Assembly (NCBI GenBank): GCA_012521335.1
Contig: JAAYMM010000083.1
Coordinates: 1 to 49,643, forward strand
Direction of reading: 5' to 3'
DNA from: Bacillota bacterium
GTDB lineage: Bacteria > Bacillota > Limnochordia > Darwinibacteriales > Darwinibacteriaceae
Length of the DNA stretch: 49,643 nucleotides
Shown: piece by piece, positions 19,163 through 29,064 of the stretch
Layout of the letters: every line of letters starts with the position of its first letter
Position numbering within the stretch: position 1 is the stretch's first letter
Translations under genes and position numbers: made by a program
The notes under the pieces: generated by a model
Databases searched by the model: none
The model's input: only the letters and a program-made list of their open reading frames with translations
What the model was told of the DNA's origin: nothing

Positions 19163-20497
19163 ATGAAGAAATTCTACTTGAGGACCATGGGATGTCAGAT
19201 GAACGACCATGACTCAGAAGTAATCCGAGGCCTGCTGCTCTCTCAGGGTTACGATGAAACCGAGGAAGCGGAAGAGGCCGACTTAATCCTATACAACACC
19301 TGCTGCGTGCGGGAGAACCCTGAACGCAAGGTGTACGGCAACATGATGAACTACAAGCGCCTGAAAGAAGCCAGACCGAACTTGATTATCGGCATCTGCG
19401 GCTGCATGACTCAGCAAAAAGAGGAGCTGCAGAACATCCTCGCTCAGCTTCCCCATGTGGATCTCGTTTTCGGCACACACAACATCCACCGGCTGCCGGA
19501 GCTCTTGGCACGTGCCGAAGGGGGAGAGCGGGTAGTGGAAGTGTGGGATGAAGCTCCCTACGACGAAGAAGGACAGGACTTTCGGGAAAGCCTGCCCGTT
19601 GAGCGCGGCCACAGGCTGAAAGCCTTTGTGAACATCATCTACGGCTGTACTAACTTCTGCACTTACTGCATCGTTCCGTATGTGCGGGGCAAGGAGCACA
19701 GCCGCCTGCCTGAGTCCATCATCGCAGAAGTTAGTGGCCTTGTGGAAGCCGGTTACAAAGAGGTAACCCTGCTGGGCCAAAACGTCAACGCCTATGGCAA
19801 AGACCTCTCCATTGACACCTCCTTTAGCCGCTTATTGGCGGAGCTGAACGCTATTGAGGGGCTGCAGCGGATCCGCTTTACTACCAGCCATCCCAGGGAC
19901 ATGGGGCCGGACCTGATCAACGCCCTGGCCAGTTTGGAGAAAGTATGCGAGCATCTGCATCTGCCGGTGCAGGCTGGAAGCAGCACAGTATTGCGCCGCA
20001 TGAATCGAGGTTACACCAGGGAGAGTTATCTGGAGCTGGTCCGGCAGGTGCGTCAGGCCGTTCCTGGCATTGCTATCACCACAGATATTATTGTTGGCTT
20101 CCCCGGCGAAACAGAGGAAGACTTCGCAGAGACTCTGAGCCTAGTGGAAGAAGTGCGCTTTGACTCCGCCTTTACCTTCATCTATTCGCCCCGGGAAGGC
20201 ACTCCTGCAGCGCGTCTGCCTGACCAGGTACCGGAAGAGATCAAGAAAGAGCGCATCTACCGCTTGATCGAGCTGCAGAACCGAATCAGCTCTGAGTACA
20301 TCCAGAGTATGGTAGGCACGCACCAGGAAGTCTTGGTGGAAAGTACCGATGACCAGGGGTTAGTCGGGCGGACACGCACCAACCGCCAAGTTCATTTCGC
20401 AGGATCAGAGCAGCTCCTGGGCGAATTAGTTACGGTGGAGATAACGGAAGCAGGGACCTGGACCCTCAGGGGAAAGATTGTGCAGCCCCAGGGCTAA
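19163..20497 (+). CDS. miaB: tRNA-2-methylthio-N6-dimethylallyladenosine synthase MiaB
   Basis: MGCQMNDHDSEVIRGLL, radical SAM CTNFCTYCIVPYVRGKEHSR, C-terminal TRAM domain. Confidence 0.97.
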   Translation: MKKFYLRTMGCQMNDHDSEVIRGLLLSQGYDETEEAEEADLILYNTCCVRENPERKVYGNMMNYKRLKEARPNLIIGICGCMTQQKEELQNILAQLPHVDLVFGTHNIHRLPELLARAEGGERVVEVWDEAPYDEEGQDFRESLPVERGHRLKAFVNIIYGCTNFCTYCIVPYVRGKEHSRLPESIIAEVSGLVEAGYKEVTLLGQNVNAYGKDLSIDTSFSRLLAELNAIEGLQRIRFTTSHPRDMGPDLINALASLEKVCEHLHLPVQAGSSTVLRRMNRGYTRESYLELVRQVRQAVPGIAITTDIIVGFPGETEEDFAETLSLVEEVRFDSAFTFIYSPREGTPAARLPDQVPEEIKKERIYRLIELQNRISSEYIQSMVGTHQEVLVESTDDQGLVGRTRTNRQVHFAGSEQLLGELVTVEITEAGTWTLRGKIVQPQG

Positions 20498-20514
20498 ACA
20501 GGAGGTGATGCGCC

Positions 20515-23130
20515 CTGAAACTGACGCCCATGATGCGGCAGTACTATGAGGTCAAGAAGCAGTACCCCGACAGCATTCTCTTTTTCCGGCTGGGCGATTT
20601 CTATGAAATGTTTGGCGATGATGCCAAACTGGCCTCCAAGATCCTGGAGATCGCACTCACATCCAGAGAAGCGGGCCCACAGGGCAGAATACCCATGTGC
20701 GGGGTGCCGTATCACGCTGTAGACGGCTACCTGGACAAACTGGTGCGCAGCGGCTACAAGGTGGCCATCTGCGAACAGCTAGAAGACCCGAAGGAAGCCA
20801 AGGGCGTTGTCAGGCGCGACGTGATCCGGGTGGTCACCCCCGGCACCTTCATTGAGGGCAACCTAGAGGGCGGCGAGAACCAGTTCTTGGTCGCGCTCCA
20901 GGCAGAAGAGGACGTGTGGGGACTGGCCTCTTTGGACATGTCCACAGGCCAGTTTATGACAGTGTCCACCGGCAGTTTCGCCAAGCTGGCCGATGAACTG
21001 AACCGCCTAAGGCCTGCGGAAATCCTCCTGACTCCTTCGTTTCCTGAAAAAGGAGCAGTACAGGCCCTGGCAGACTCCTTGGGAGCGGTGATCAGTGCGG
21101 TGGCCAATGGACCTGAGAGTTTGGCCCGGGCCAGCGAGGTTCTGCTCAACCATTTCGGGGTTACCTCCTTGACGGTATTCGGTCTCCGGAGTTCAGCGGA
21201 AATCCGGGCGGCTGGGCTAGCCCTGCAGTATGTGCAGGATACCCAGCGCAGCCTGTTGACTCACATCCGCGCGGTGCAGAGCTACAAGCTTGAGGAGTTT
21301 CTCCAGATCGACGGTCACAGTGCACGAAATCTGGAACTGACCCAAACGGTCAGGGAAGGGAAGAAGTCCGGATCACTGCTGAGCATCCTGGATTATACTC
21401 ACACCAGCATGGGTGCCCGGCTGCTCAAGGCCTACCTGGAGAAGCCACTCTTGGATCTAGAGCAGATCGAAGCCAGGCATGATGCAGTGGGAGCGCTGCT
21501 GGAGCAGACTGCTCTCCGCTTGGAACTGGTGGAGCTGCTGGATGAAGTGTACGATCTGGAGAGGTTATTAAGCAGACTGGTGACGGGCCGAGGGAATGCC
21601 CGGGATCTGCGGGCTCTAGCGGCTTCGCTAAGTAAGATCCCTGCCATCAAGAAGCTTTTTTCCGAGGTGACCTCACCGCTGCTGGCACAATTGGCGCAGG
21701 GGTTGGATCCTCTCGCCGAGTTCGTCCAGTTGGTGGATAGGGCCATTGTCGATGAACCGCCCATCACGCTTAGGGATGGCAACTTGATCAAGGATGGCTA
21801 CCACCCAGAACTGGATAAGCTGCGCCTAGCGCGCACCAGCGGCCGAGATTGGATCAAGAACCTAGAGGCTGCAGAGCGGGAGCGCACCGGGATCAAATCT
21901 CTGAAGGTGGGCTTTAACCGCGTTTTTGGCTATTACATCGAAGTTACCAACCCCAACATTCATCTGGTCCCCGATGATTACCAGCGAAAGCAAACCCTGG
22001 CGAATGCCGAGCGCTATATCACTCCTGAGCTTAAGGAACAAGAAGCGCTGGTCTTAGGTGCAGACGAACGCATCAAGGAGCTTGAATACGAGCTGTTTTT
22101 GGAGATCAGGCAAGAGGTGCTCCAACACGTGCAGGCCATCCAGGAAAACGCCCGCATTTTGGCTAACCTTGATGTCTTCCAGAGCCTGGCCACCGCTGCG
22201 GTGGAACACAACTTCGTGCGCCCCCGCATGTCCGAGAGCCTGACCATGACCATAAAAGGGGGACGGCACCCTGTCATCGAGGCCGCCGAAAGGCGCTTTG
22301 TACCTAACAATGTCTGTTTTGATGAGAAACAGCAGGTTATCCTGCTCACGGGGCCAAACATGGCGGGCAAGAGTACCTACCTGCGCCAGGTGGCCTTGAT
22401 CGTGATCATGGCCCAGATGGGCAGCTTCATCCCTGCGGACTACGGGGAAATCGGGCTTGTAGACCGCATATTCACCCGCATTGGCGCCAGCGATGATCTG
22501 AGCACCGGCCAGAGCACCTTTATGGTTGAGATGATCGAGACGGCAGAGCTCCTGCTCAACGCCACGCGCCGCTCCCTGATCATCCTGGACGAGCTGGGGA
22601 GGGGAACCAGCACCTTCGACGGCATGGCCATCGCCCAAGCGGTGATCGAGTACATCCACGACAAAGTTCGCGCCCGCACGTTGTTCTCCACCCACTTCCA
22701 CGAGCTGACCAAGCTGGAATACAGCCTCAAGCGGCTGCGCAGTTACCGTATGGAAGTGGAGGAAAGGGGCGGCGAGATCTTTTTCCTGCATCGCGTGTCG
22801 CCGGGCAGCACAGATCGCAGCTATGGAATTAACGTAGCCCGCATGGCAGGCGTCCCCCTCCCAGTGATTAAGCGATCCATGGAGCTTTTGGAGGAGCTGG
22901 AAACCAAGGGAAACGGACCCCTGCAGCTCAATCTCTTCAAGACCTTAGACTACGACACGTCTCGCCTGGAAGCCGCTCCCAGCAGGGAAAAGGGCCCCAG
23001 CCAGGTGGAAGCAGAGCTCCTGGGCCTGGATCTGAACAGCATTACTCCCCTGGAAGCACTGCAGAAGCTGGTGATCTGGCAGGACAAACTGCGCCGGCAG
23101 AGGGATGGTGATGGACATGGGGCAGATTAG
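20515..23130 (+). CDS. mutS: DNA mismatch repair protein MutS
   Basis: MMRQYYEVKKQYPDSILFFRLGDFYEMF; Walker A TGPNMAGKSTYLRQVALI. Start may be CTG at 20515 (KLTPMMRQ) or ATG at 20530. Confidence 0.97.
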   Translation: MKLTPMMRQYYEVKKQYPDSILFFRLGDFYEMFGDDAKLASKILEIALTSREAGPQGRIPMCGVPYHAVDGYLDKLVRSGYKVAICEQLEDPKEAKGVVRRDVIRVVTPGTFIEGNLEGGENQFLVALQAEEDVWGLASLDMSTGQFMTVSTGSFAKLADELNRLRPAEILLTPSFPEKGAVQALADSLGAVISAVANGPESLARASEVLLNHFGVTSLTVFGLRSSAEIRAAGLALQYVQDTQRSLLTHIRAVQSYKLEEFLQIDGHSARNLELTQTVREGKKSGSLLSILDYTHTSMGARLLKAYLEKPLLDLEQIEARHDAVGALLEQTALRLELVELLDEVYDLERLLSRLVTGRGNARDLRALAASLSKIPAIKKLFSEVTSPLLAQLAQGLDPLAEFVQLVDRAIVDEPPITLRDGNLIKDGYHPELDKLRLARTSGRDWIKNLEAAERERTGIKSLKVGFNRVFGYYIEVTNPNIHLVPDDYQRKQTLANAERYITPELKEQEALVLGADERIKELEYELFLEIRQEVLQHVQAIQENARILANLDVFQSLATAAVEHNFVRPRMSESLTMTIKGGRHPVIEAAERRFVPNNVCFDEKQQVILLTGPNMAGKSTYLRQVALIVIMAQMGSFIPADYGEIGLVDRIFTRIGASDDLSTGQSTFMVEMIETAELLLNATRRSLIILDELGRGTSTFDGMAIAQAVIEYIHDKVRARTLFSTHFHELTKLEYSLKRLRSYRMEVEERGGEIFFLHRVSPGSTDRSYGINVARMAGVPLPVIKRSMELLEELETKGNGPLQLNLFKTLDYDTSRLEAAPSREKGPSQVEAELLGLDLNSITPLEALQKLVIWQDKLRRQRDGDGHGAD

Positions 23131-24964
23131 GGTCCTACCACCAGAGGTAGCGCAGAAAATCGCGGCAGGTGAAGTGATCGAACGTCCCGCCTCCGTGGTC
23201 AAGGAACTGGTGGAGAACTCCATTGATGCTGCAGCCACCCAAGTGACTGTGGAAATCCGCGGTGGGGGGCTGGAGCTGATTCGCGTCCAGGATAACGGGA
23301 GAGGGATCGCCGAAGACGATCTGAAATTGGCCTTCGAGCCCCATGCTACTAGCAAGATCTCCAAGGCCGACGATCTGTTTGCCCTGCTTACCCTCGGTTT
23401 TCGCGGCGAGGCTTTGCCCAGCATCGCCAGCGTTTCCAGGATTACCTTGTACAGCCGGCCTGCCGAGCAGAAGACAGGCTTCAAAATCTACAACTCCGCT
23501 GAAGGGTTCACGATGGAGCCGGTGGGTACACCGCCCGGTACAACGGTGGAAGTGCGCGACCTGTTCTACAACGTCCCGGCAAGGCTCAAGTTTTTGAAAT
23601 CTCCCACCGCAGAGCGCAGACGGGTGGTGGATCTGGTCAGCAAGTTGGCCCTTGCCCATCCCCATGTGGCTTTCCGTCTGCTGGTAGACGGCAAGATGAT
23701 GCTGGTGACACCCGGCAGCGGACAGCTGTTGGACAGCATCCTGCTCATCCAGGGCAGCAACGTGGAACGGCAGCTCATCAAATTCTCAGCCGACACTTCC
23801 TGGGGCAAGGTCTACGGTTATCTGGGCTCACCCCAATTGGCCAAGGGCAACCGCAGCGGTCAGTTCTTTATCGTCAACGGACGGGTAATCGAAAACCCCA
23901 CTCTGCGCGCGGCTCTAGAGAAGGGCTATGAGGGGCTGCTGCCCCAGCGCACTTTTCCCTGGGCAGTGTTGGTGGTTGACATTAGGCCTGAACTGGTGGA
24001 CTGCAACGTACACCCGGCTAAACTGGAGGTGCGCTTCGCCGATGAGCAGGCCATCTTCAACGATACCTGGCAGGCCGTGCGTTCGGGATTAGCCGCGCGG
24101 AACATGGCACCCCGACTGACCCAGACTCCAGTGCAGCAGGCCAAACCTCCAGCACCGAAACCGGCCCTCCAGGCTGTGCTGCGCTGGCAGCCTGAGACCT
24201 GGGAACACATGGACCAGGTGCTCCGGGCCCACAGGCCGAGAAGGCAGCAAGAGTATGCTGCGCGGTCCGCAGCAGATTTGGCTGTGGGCGAAGACCGCAC
24301 TCAACAGCGAGACTTCCCAGGGGAAGAGGCGGCCACCCTACTACCGGAAACGGCAGCGGGAGAAGGCCCACAGGCAGGTGTGCACGAGGTGCGCAGCGCG
24401 CTGATGAATGGGCGCATCATCGGACAGCTCCATCAGACCTACATCCTCTTGGAGACGCCCCAAGGCCTGTGGATCCTCGATCAGCACATCGTCCATGAAC
24501 GCATTCTGGTGGAACAGTTCCTAGAAGAATGGGAACGGTCAGAGATCAAAGTCCAGGAGATCCTGCCTCAACATCTGGAGTTCACCCCCAGTGAAGCGGT
24601 GTTGGTTCACGAATCCCTGAGCCTGTTGGCGGAGTTTGGGGTGGAGTTGGAGCCTTTCGGAGGCAGCAGCTTTATCCTGCGCGCTGTGCCCAGCTTCCTC
24701 GCCCAGAGCGGCGGCAGCTGGAAGGAAGAAATTCTGGAGATAGCGCAGAACGCGGGGAAAACTACGCAGAATAAAGAACAAGCCCTGATCACCCTGGCCT
24801 GCAAAGGGGCCATCAAAGCAGGTCAGTACCTGGACGAACGGGAAATGCGGGCACTGCTCAACAACCTGGCTCAGACGCAGAACCCCTTTACCTGTCCCCA
24901 CGGGCGTCCCATCATCGTGCGTCTGGAAACGGCGGAACTGCTCCGCAGATTTGGCAGGGCTTAG
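23111..24964 (+). CDS. mutL: DNA mismatch repair protein MutL
   Basis: VLPPEVAQKIAAGEVIERPASVVKELVENSIDA; C-terminal ACKGAIKAGQYLDEREMRALL and CPHGRPI. Confidence 0.97.
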   Translation: MDMGQIRVLPPEVAQKIAAGEVIERPASVVKELVENSIDAAATQVTVEIRGGGLELIRVQDNGRGIAEDDLKLAFEPHATSKISKADDLFALLTLGFRGEALPSIASVSRITLYSRPAEQKTGFKIYNSAEGFTMEPVGTPPGTTVEVRDLFYNVPARLKFLKSPTAERRRVVDLVSKLALAHPHVAFRLLVDGKMMLVTPGSGQLLDSILLIQGSNVERQLIKFSADTSWGKVYGYLGSPQLAKGNRSGQFFIVNGRVIENPTLRAALEKGYEGLLPQRTFPWAVLVVDIRPELVDCNVHPAKLEVRFADEQAIFNDTWQAVRSGLAARNMAPRLTQTPVQQAKPPAPKPALQAVLRWQPETWEHMDQVLRAHRPRRQQEYAARSAADLAVGEDRTQQRDFPGEEAATLLPETAAGEGPQAGVHEVRSALMNGRIIGQLHQTYILLETPQGLWILDQHIVHERILVEQFLEEWERSEIKVQEILPQHLEFTPSEAVLVHESLSLLAEFGVELEPFGGSSFILRAVPSFLAQSGGSWKEEILEIAQNAGKTTQNKEQALITLACKGAIKAGQYLDEREMRALLNNLAQTQNPFTCPHGRPIIVRLETAELLRRFGRA

Positions 24965-24974
24965 GAGGTATGAA

Positions 24975-25916
24975 GTGGAACGGCAGAAGACTTTAGTGCT
25001 TGTAGGGCCCACCGCAGTGGGCAAGACAGAGCTCAGTATCCGCTTAGCCGAAGAGCTCCAAGCCGAGATCATCTCCGCCGATTCCATGCAGGTCTACCGT
25101 GGTATGGACATCGGCACGGCCAAACCAACCCTTGCCGAACGCCAGCGGGTACCCCATCATCTCCTGGATGTGGTGGACCCAGATGAAAGCTTCAATGTGG
25201 CTGATTATGTGGCCTTGGCGGCGGAAGTCTTAGCCAGACTACGGGCGGATAGGACTACCCCGCTGCTCACAGGCGGCACCGGGCTCTATATCGATGCCCT
25301 GCTGGACGGGTTTCTCTTTCCAGATGCGCCCGCTGACCCGAGCATCCGCCAAGAACTGGAAGAACAAGGGGCGAAAGATCCCGCAAGTCTATATGCTCAG
25401 CTGCAGGAAGTGGATCCGGTGAGTGCCGCTCGCCTGCACCCTCATGACCTGCGCCGCATCATCCGGGCCCTGGAGGTGTACCGACGCACCGGCGAAGCCA
25501 TCAGCGCTTTACAGCAGAAACGTGAGCAGCAGCAAAGCCCCTATGATCCGCTGTATATAGGCTTGACCAGAGACCGGCAGGAGCTTTATGCGCGCATCAA
25601 CCTGCGCGTCGATCTCATGCTGGAACAGGGCTTGGTGGAAGAAGTAGCGGACCTCTTGGCTCAATACCCCCAGCAGCCCACAGCACTGCAGGCTTTGGGC
25701 TATAAAGAGATTGCCAGCTATCTGCGGGGTGAGCTGTCCCTAGAAGAAGCGGTGGAGCTGCTCAAGCGAGACACCAGGCGTTATGCCAAGCGTCAGCTCT
25801 CCTGGTTTACGCGCAATAAACGCATCCACTGGTTTAACCGCACAAATGGGGACGATCAGGAGCTTTTTCAGACCATCCTTGAGCTATGGGAGAGTTTCCT
25901 TCTGGAACGCCAGTGA
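24975..25916 (+). CDS. miaA: tRNA dimethylallyltransferase MiaA
   Basis: LVLVGPTAVGKTELSIRLAEEL, ISADSMQVYRGMDIGTAKP; GTG start after GGAGGT. Confidence 0.97.
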   Translation: MERQKTLVLVGPTAVGKTELSIRLAEELQAEIISADSMQVYRGMDIGTAKPTLAERQRVPHHLLDVVDPDESFNVADYVALAAEVLARLRADRTTPLLTGGTGLYIDALLDGFLFPDAPADPSIRQELEEQGAKDPASLYAQLQEVDPVSAARLHPHDLRRIIRALEVYRRTGEAISALQQKREQQQSPYDPLYIGLTRDRQELYARINLRVDLMLEQGLVEEVADLLAQYPQQPTALQALGYKEIASYLRGELSLEEAVELLKRDTRRYAKRQLSWFTRNKRIHWFNRTNGDDQELFQTILELWESFLLERQ

Positions 25917-25964
25917 ACTGACACCTTCCAACCCTGCGTGGCGTATAGATGAGGGGAAAGGAAG

Positions 25965-26837
25965 GTGCTGCTGTCTATGCCAGAAGCAGTCGTTTTCCAG
26001 GGCCTCGAGGCCCACCAAAGGGAGCGCCTGCAGAAACTGCAGCAGGAACTGGACTCGTTGGTGGGACTGCAGTCGGTGAAGAAGGTGGTCCGGGAAATCC
26101 AGGCCTTCGCCCTGGTTCAAAAGTACCGGCAGACCCTTCAGCTCGCTAGCGAGCCCATGGTCTTACATACCATCTTCATCGGCAATCCCGGTACAGGCAA
26201 GACTACGGTGGCCCGCCTGCTCAGCAAAATGCTGAAGGAAATGGGTATTCTGCAGAAGGGTCACACCGTTGAAGTGGAAAGAGCGGACTTAGTGGCGCAG
26301 TACATCGGACAAACTGCCCAAAAGACCAGGGAGGTCATCAAACAGGCCCAGGGAGGTCTGCTCTTCATTGATGAAGCCTACTCGCTGGCCAGGGGGGGAG
26401 AACGGGACTTCGGCCGGGAAGCCATCGATACCCTGGTCAAAGCCATGGAAGACTACCGGGATAGTTTCGTGGTGGTGCTGGCTGGTTACCCTACGCCTAT
26501 GAACTGTTTCTTGGCGTCCAATCCCGGTTTGCGCTCCCGCTTTCCACTGAGCATAGATTTTCCGGATTACACAGATATCGAACTGTACAAGATAGCCCTC
26601 AGTATGTTTGAGAAAAGAGAGTATACCCTCACCGCAGCGGCCCAGCAGGAGCTGATCCGCCAGATCAGGCGCCTGCGCCAAGGAGACCCGGCCGCTTTCG
26701 GTAATGCCCGCGCCGTACGCAACTTGGTGGAACAGGTGATCCGCCGCCAGGCTGTGCGCCTGGTTGGCAAACGGGAACTGACTAAGGGAGAGCTGACGGT
26801 CATTTCGCCCGTGGATTTTCGAGGAAACGGCGGCTGA
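25965..26837 (+). CDS. spoVK: SpoVK/CbxX-family AAA ATPase
   Basis: IFIGNPGTGKTTVARLLSKMLKEMG, LLFIDEAYSLARGGERDFGREAIDTLVKAMED. Confidence 0.9.
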   Translation: MLLSMPEAVVFQGLEAHQRERLQKLQQELDSLVGLQSVKKVVREIQAFALVQKYRQTLQLASEPMVLHTIFIGNPGTGKTTVARLLSKMLKEMGILQKGHTVEVERADLVAQYIGQTAQKTREVIKQAQGGLLFIDEAYSLARGGERDFGREAIDTLVKAMEDYRDSFVVVLAGYPTPMNCFLASNPGLRSRFPLSIDFPDYTDIELYKIALSMFEKREYTLTAAAQQELIRQIRRLRQGDPAAFGNARAVRNLVEQVIRRQAVRLVGKRELTKGELTVISPVDFRGNGG

Positions 26838-26897
26838 AAGCAGGATTTGCTTAAGCCGTACCGAACCATTCATGATATCCCCTAGGAGGTTGACAAC

Positions 26898-27149
26898 ATG
26901 TATTCGGTCGCACTAGAGTTCGAGACTGAGCAAGCCATGCAGGCAGCAGCAGATAAGCTGTGGAATAAACACGGCATCACCGGCGAGCTGGAGATGTTCC
27001 CAACGCCCAGCGGCGCCTTCCGTCTGCACATCTACTCGGAGAAGCCAATTAAGGATAGCATCCTGGAAAAGCTCCCCGGCAAACGGGTGCAGATTAAGGG
27101 CAGCTTCGGGTCTGCCGTCCGTGCAGAGGTGCCAAGTGGAGATAATTGA
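26898..27149 (+). CDS. Conserved hypothetical protein (83 aa)
   Basis: ORF with TAGGAGG SD; overlaps the next gene start. Confidence 0.6.
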   Translation: MYSVALEFETEQAMQAAADKLWNKHGITGELEMFPTPSGAFRLHIYSEKPIKDSILEKLPGKRVQIKGSFGSAVRAEVPSGDN

Positions 27150-28356
27150 ACTAGCCAAACAAAGGATTGCCCCTCTTTACGCCCCCATGGAAGCCGTGGT
27201 CTTGGCCAATCAGGAGAAGGTGCTGCGCGCTTTTCACGCGTCCAGGATATCCAGCCATTCCTTTAGTGAGTCCACAGGCTACGGTTACTCAGATCCCGGG
27301 CGGGATGCCTTGGAAGAAGTGTATCGGCAGGTCTTTAGGGCCGAAGCAGCGCTCTGCCGGCCCCAGATTGTCTCGGGTACCCATGCCATCTCCATCTGCC
27401 TCTCCATCTTGGAGCCAGGCGATGAGCTGGTATCCGCGAGTGGTCCGCCCTATGATACGCTGCAGACCGTAATCGGGACGAAGGGTGCTTCGCGGCGCAG
27501 CCTGGTGAAGAGGGGGATCGTCTATAAAGAAGTCCCGCTCAAGCCGACTGGAGGCCTGGACTTAGATGCCATTAGGCAGCAGATCACAGGCAAGACCAAA
27601 ATGGCCATCTTCCAACGCTCTCGCGGCTACAGCTGGCGACCGTCTCTCACAGTGGGAGAACTAGCAGCGGGGATTCGAGCCGTCCGGGAAGCCAATCCCG
27701 ACTGCATCGTCTTTGTGGACAATTGCTACGGTGAGTTTGTGGAATCCATTGAGCCCCTGGAAGCGGGAGCTGACCTAATCGCAGGTTCGCTCATCAAGAA
27801 TCCGGGGGGAGCTTTGGCCATCGCCGGCGGCTACATTGCCGGCCGCCAAGACCTGGTCGATCTCTGCGCCGAAGTCCTCACTGCTCCCAGTCTGGGAGCC
27901 AAGTTGGGTACGTCCTTCGGACTGGCCAGATCGCTACTGCAAGGACTGTTTATCGCTCCGCATATTGTGGGGGAAGCGGTCTATGGAGCCATGCTGGCTG
28001 CTGAAGTGTTCCGGACACTGGGCTATGAGGTTTCACCGCTTCCCGATGAACCGCGCACGGACATAGTACAAGCCATCAAGTTCGGCTCCAAGGAAGAACT
28101 GCTCAGTTTCTGCAGGGGTGTCCAGAAAGCAGCACCAGTAGATGCCCATTTTCTGCCCATGCCCAGCCCCATGCCCGGGTACACAGATGAAGTCGTGATG
28201 GCAGGCGGTACCTTTGTGCAGGGATCATCAATCGAACTCAGCGCCGATGGACCGCTGCGTGAGCCGTACATCGGCTACCTCCAAGGGGGTATGTCCAGAC
28301 AGCACGTGGAAATTACCCTCCGCATTGTGCTCCAGGAGATGGGGTTAGCTAACTAA
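27136..28356 (+). CDS. YnbB-type PLP-dependent enzyme (aluminum-resistance / methionine gamma-lyase-like family)
   Basis: SHSFSESTGYGYSDPGRDALEEVY, QIVSGTHAIS, DNCYGEFVE, GSLIKNPGGALA (PLP lysine). Confidence 0.88.
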   Translation: MEIIELAKQRIAPLYAPMEAVVLANQEKVLRAFHASRISSHSFSESTGYGYSDPGRDALEEVYRQVFRAEAALCRPQIVSGTHAISICLSILEPGDELVSASGPPYDTLQTVIGTKGASRRSLVKRGIVYKEVPLKPTGGLDLDAIRQQITGKTKMAIFQRSRGYSWRPSLTVGELAAGIRAVREANPDCIVFVDNCYGEFVESIEPLEAGADLIAGSLIKNPGGALAIAGGYIAGRQDLVDLCAEVLTAPSLGAKLGTSFGLARSLLQGLFIAPHIVGEAVYGAMLAAEVFRTLGYEVSPLPDEPRTDIVQAIKFGSKEELLSFCRGVQKAAPVDAHFLPMPSPMPGYTDEVVMAGGTFVQGSSIELSADGPLREPYIGYLQGGMSRQHVEITLRIVLQEMGLAN

Positions 28357-28397
28357 CCCTCAAAGCGGAGGAGAGATTGCCTAGGGAGGTGAAATGC

Positions 28398-29042
28398 TTG
28401 GAGATTACCAATGTGGAAATAGCTGCAAGACTAGTTCTAGCACTGATCCTGGGAGGACTCGTGGGGCTTGAAAGGGAAAGTCACGGCCGACCGGCAGGTT
28501 TTCGTACTCACATCTTGGTGAGCGTGGGCTCAGCTCTGCTGATGGTGGTTTCGGCCTACGCATTTCCCGAAGGTGACCCTGGGCGTATCGCCGCGCAGGT
28601 AGTGAGCGGCATCGGTTTCCTAGGCGCCGGTACCATTATGCGGGAAGGTGCCAACATCCGCGGCCTGACCACAGCCGCCAGTCTCTGGACGGTGGCGGGC
28701 ATAGGACTCACGGTAGGGGCTGGCTTCTATTTTTCAGCTGTTTTAGGGACTATTCTGGTAGTACTGACCTTGGTCGTGCTGAATCAGTTGGAGTGGAGAT
28801 ACATCACGGCCAAACACGAGGCGCTTACCATGGTGATTCAAGATACACCTGGTCAGTTAGCCCGTGTGTTTGCAGTCCTGGCCAAGTTCGATGTGGACGT
28901 GAAAAACGTGGAGCTGTCCGGCAGCGATACGGGCGAGGCCAAACTGGATCTGCAGGTTGACATTTCTCCCAGATACAGCAGGGTGAGTATCATCGAAGAA
29001 CTTGTGGCCACCCCTGGTGTAAAAAGGGCGAGCTATAAATAA
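28398..29042 (+). CDS. MgtC/SapB family membrane protein
   Basis: GGLVGLERESHGRPAGFRTHILVSVGSALLM, GIGFLGAGTIMREG, RGLTTAASLW; TTG start after GGGAGGTG. Confidence 0.92.
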   Translation: MEITNVEIAARLVLALILGGLVGLERESHGRPAGFRTHILVSVGSALLMVVSAYAFPEGDPGRIAAQVVSGIGFLGAGTIMREGANIRGLTTAASLWTVAGIGLTVGAGFYFSAVLGTILVVLTLVVLNQLEWRYITAKHEALTMVIQDTPGQLARVFAVLAKFDVDVKNVELSGSDTGEAKLDLQVDISPRYSRVSIIEELVATPGVKRASYK

Positions 29043-29064
29043 CGTGCGGGGATGGTGAGGCTGG

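Noticed and set aside
22054-22791. 245-aa minus-strand ORF inside mutS
   Set aside because: Shadow of the MutS ATPase domain; typical GC-rich antisense open frame.
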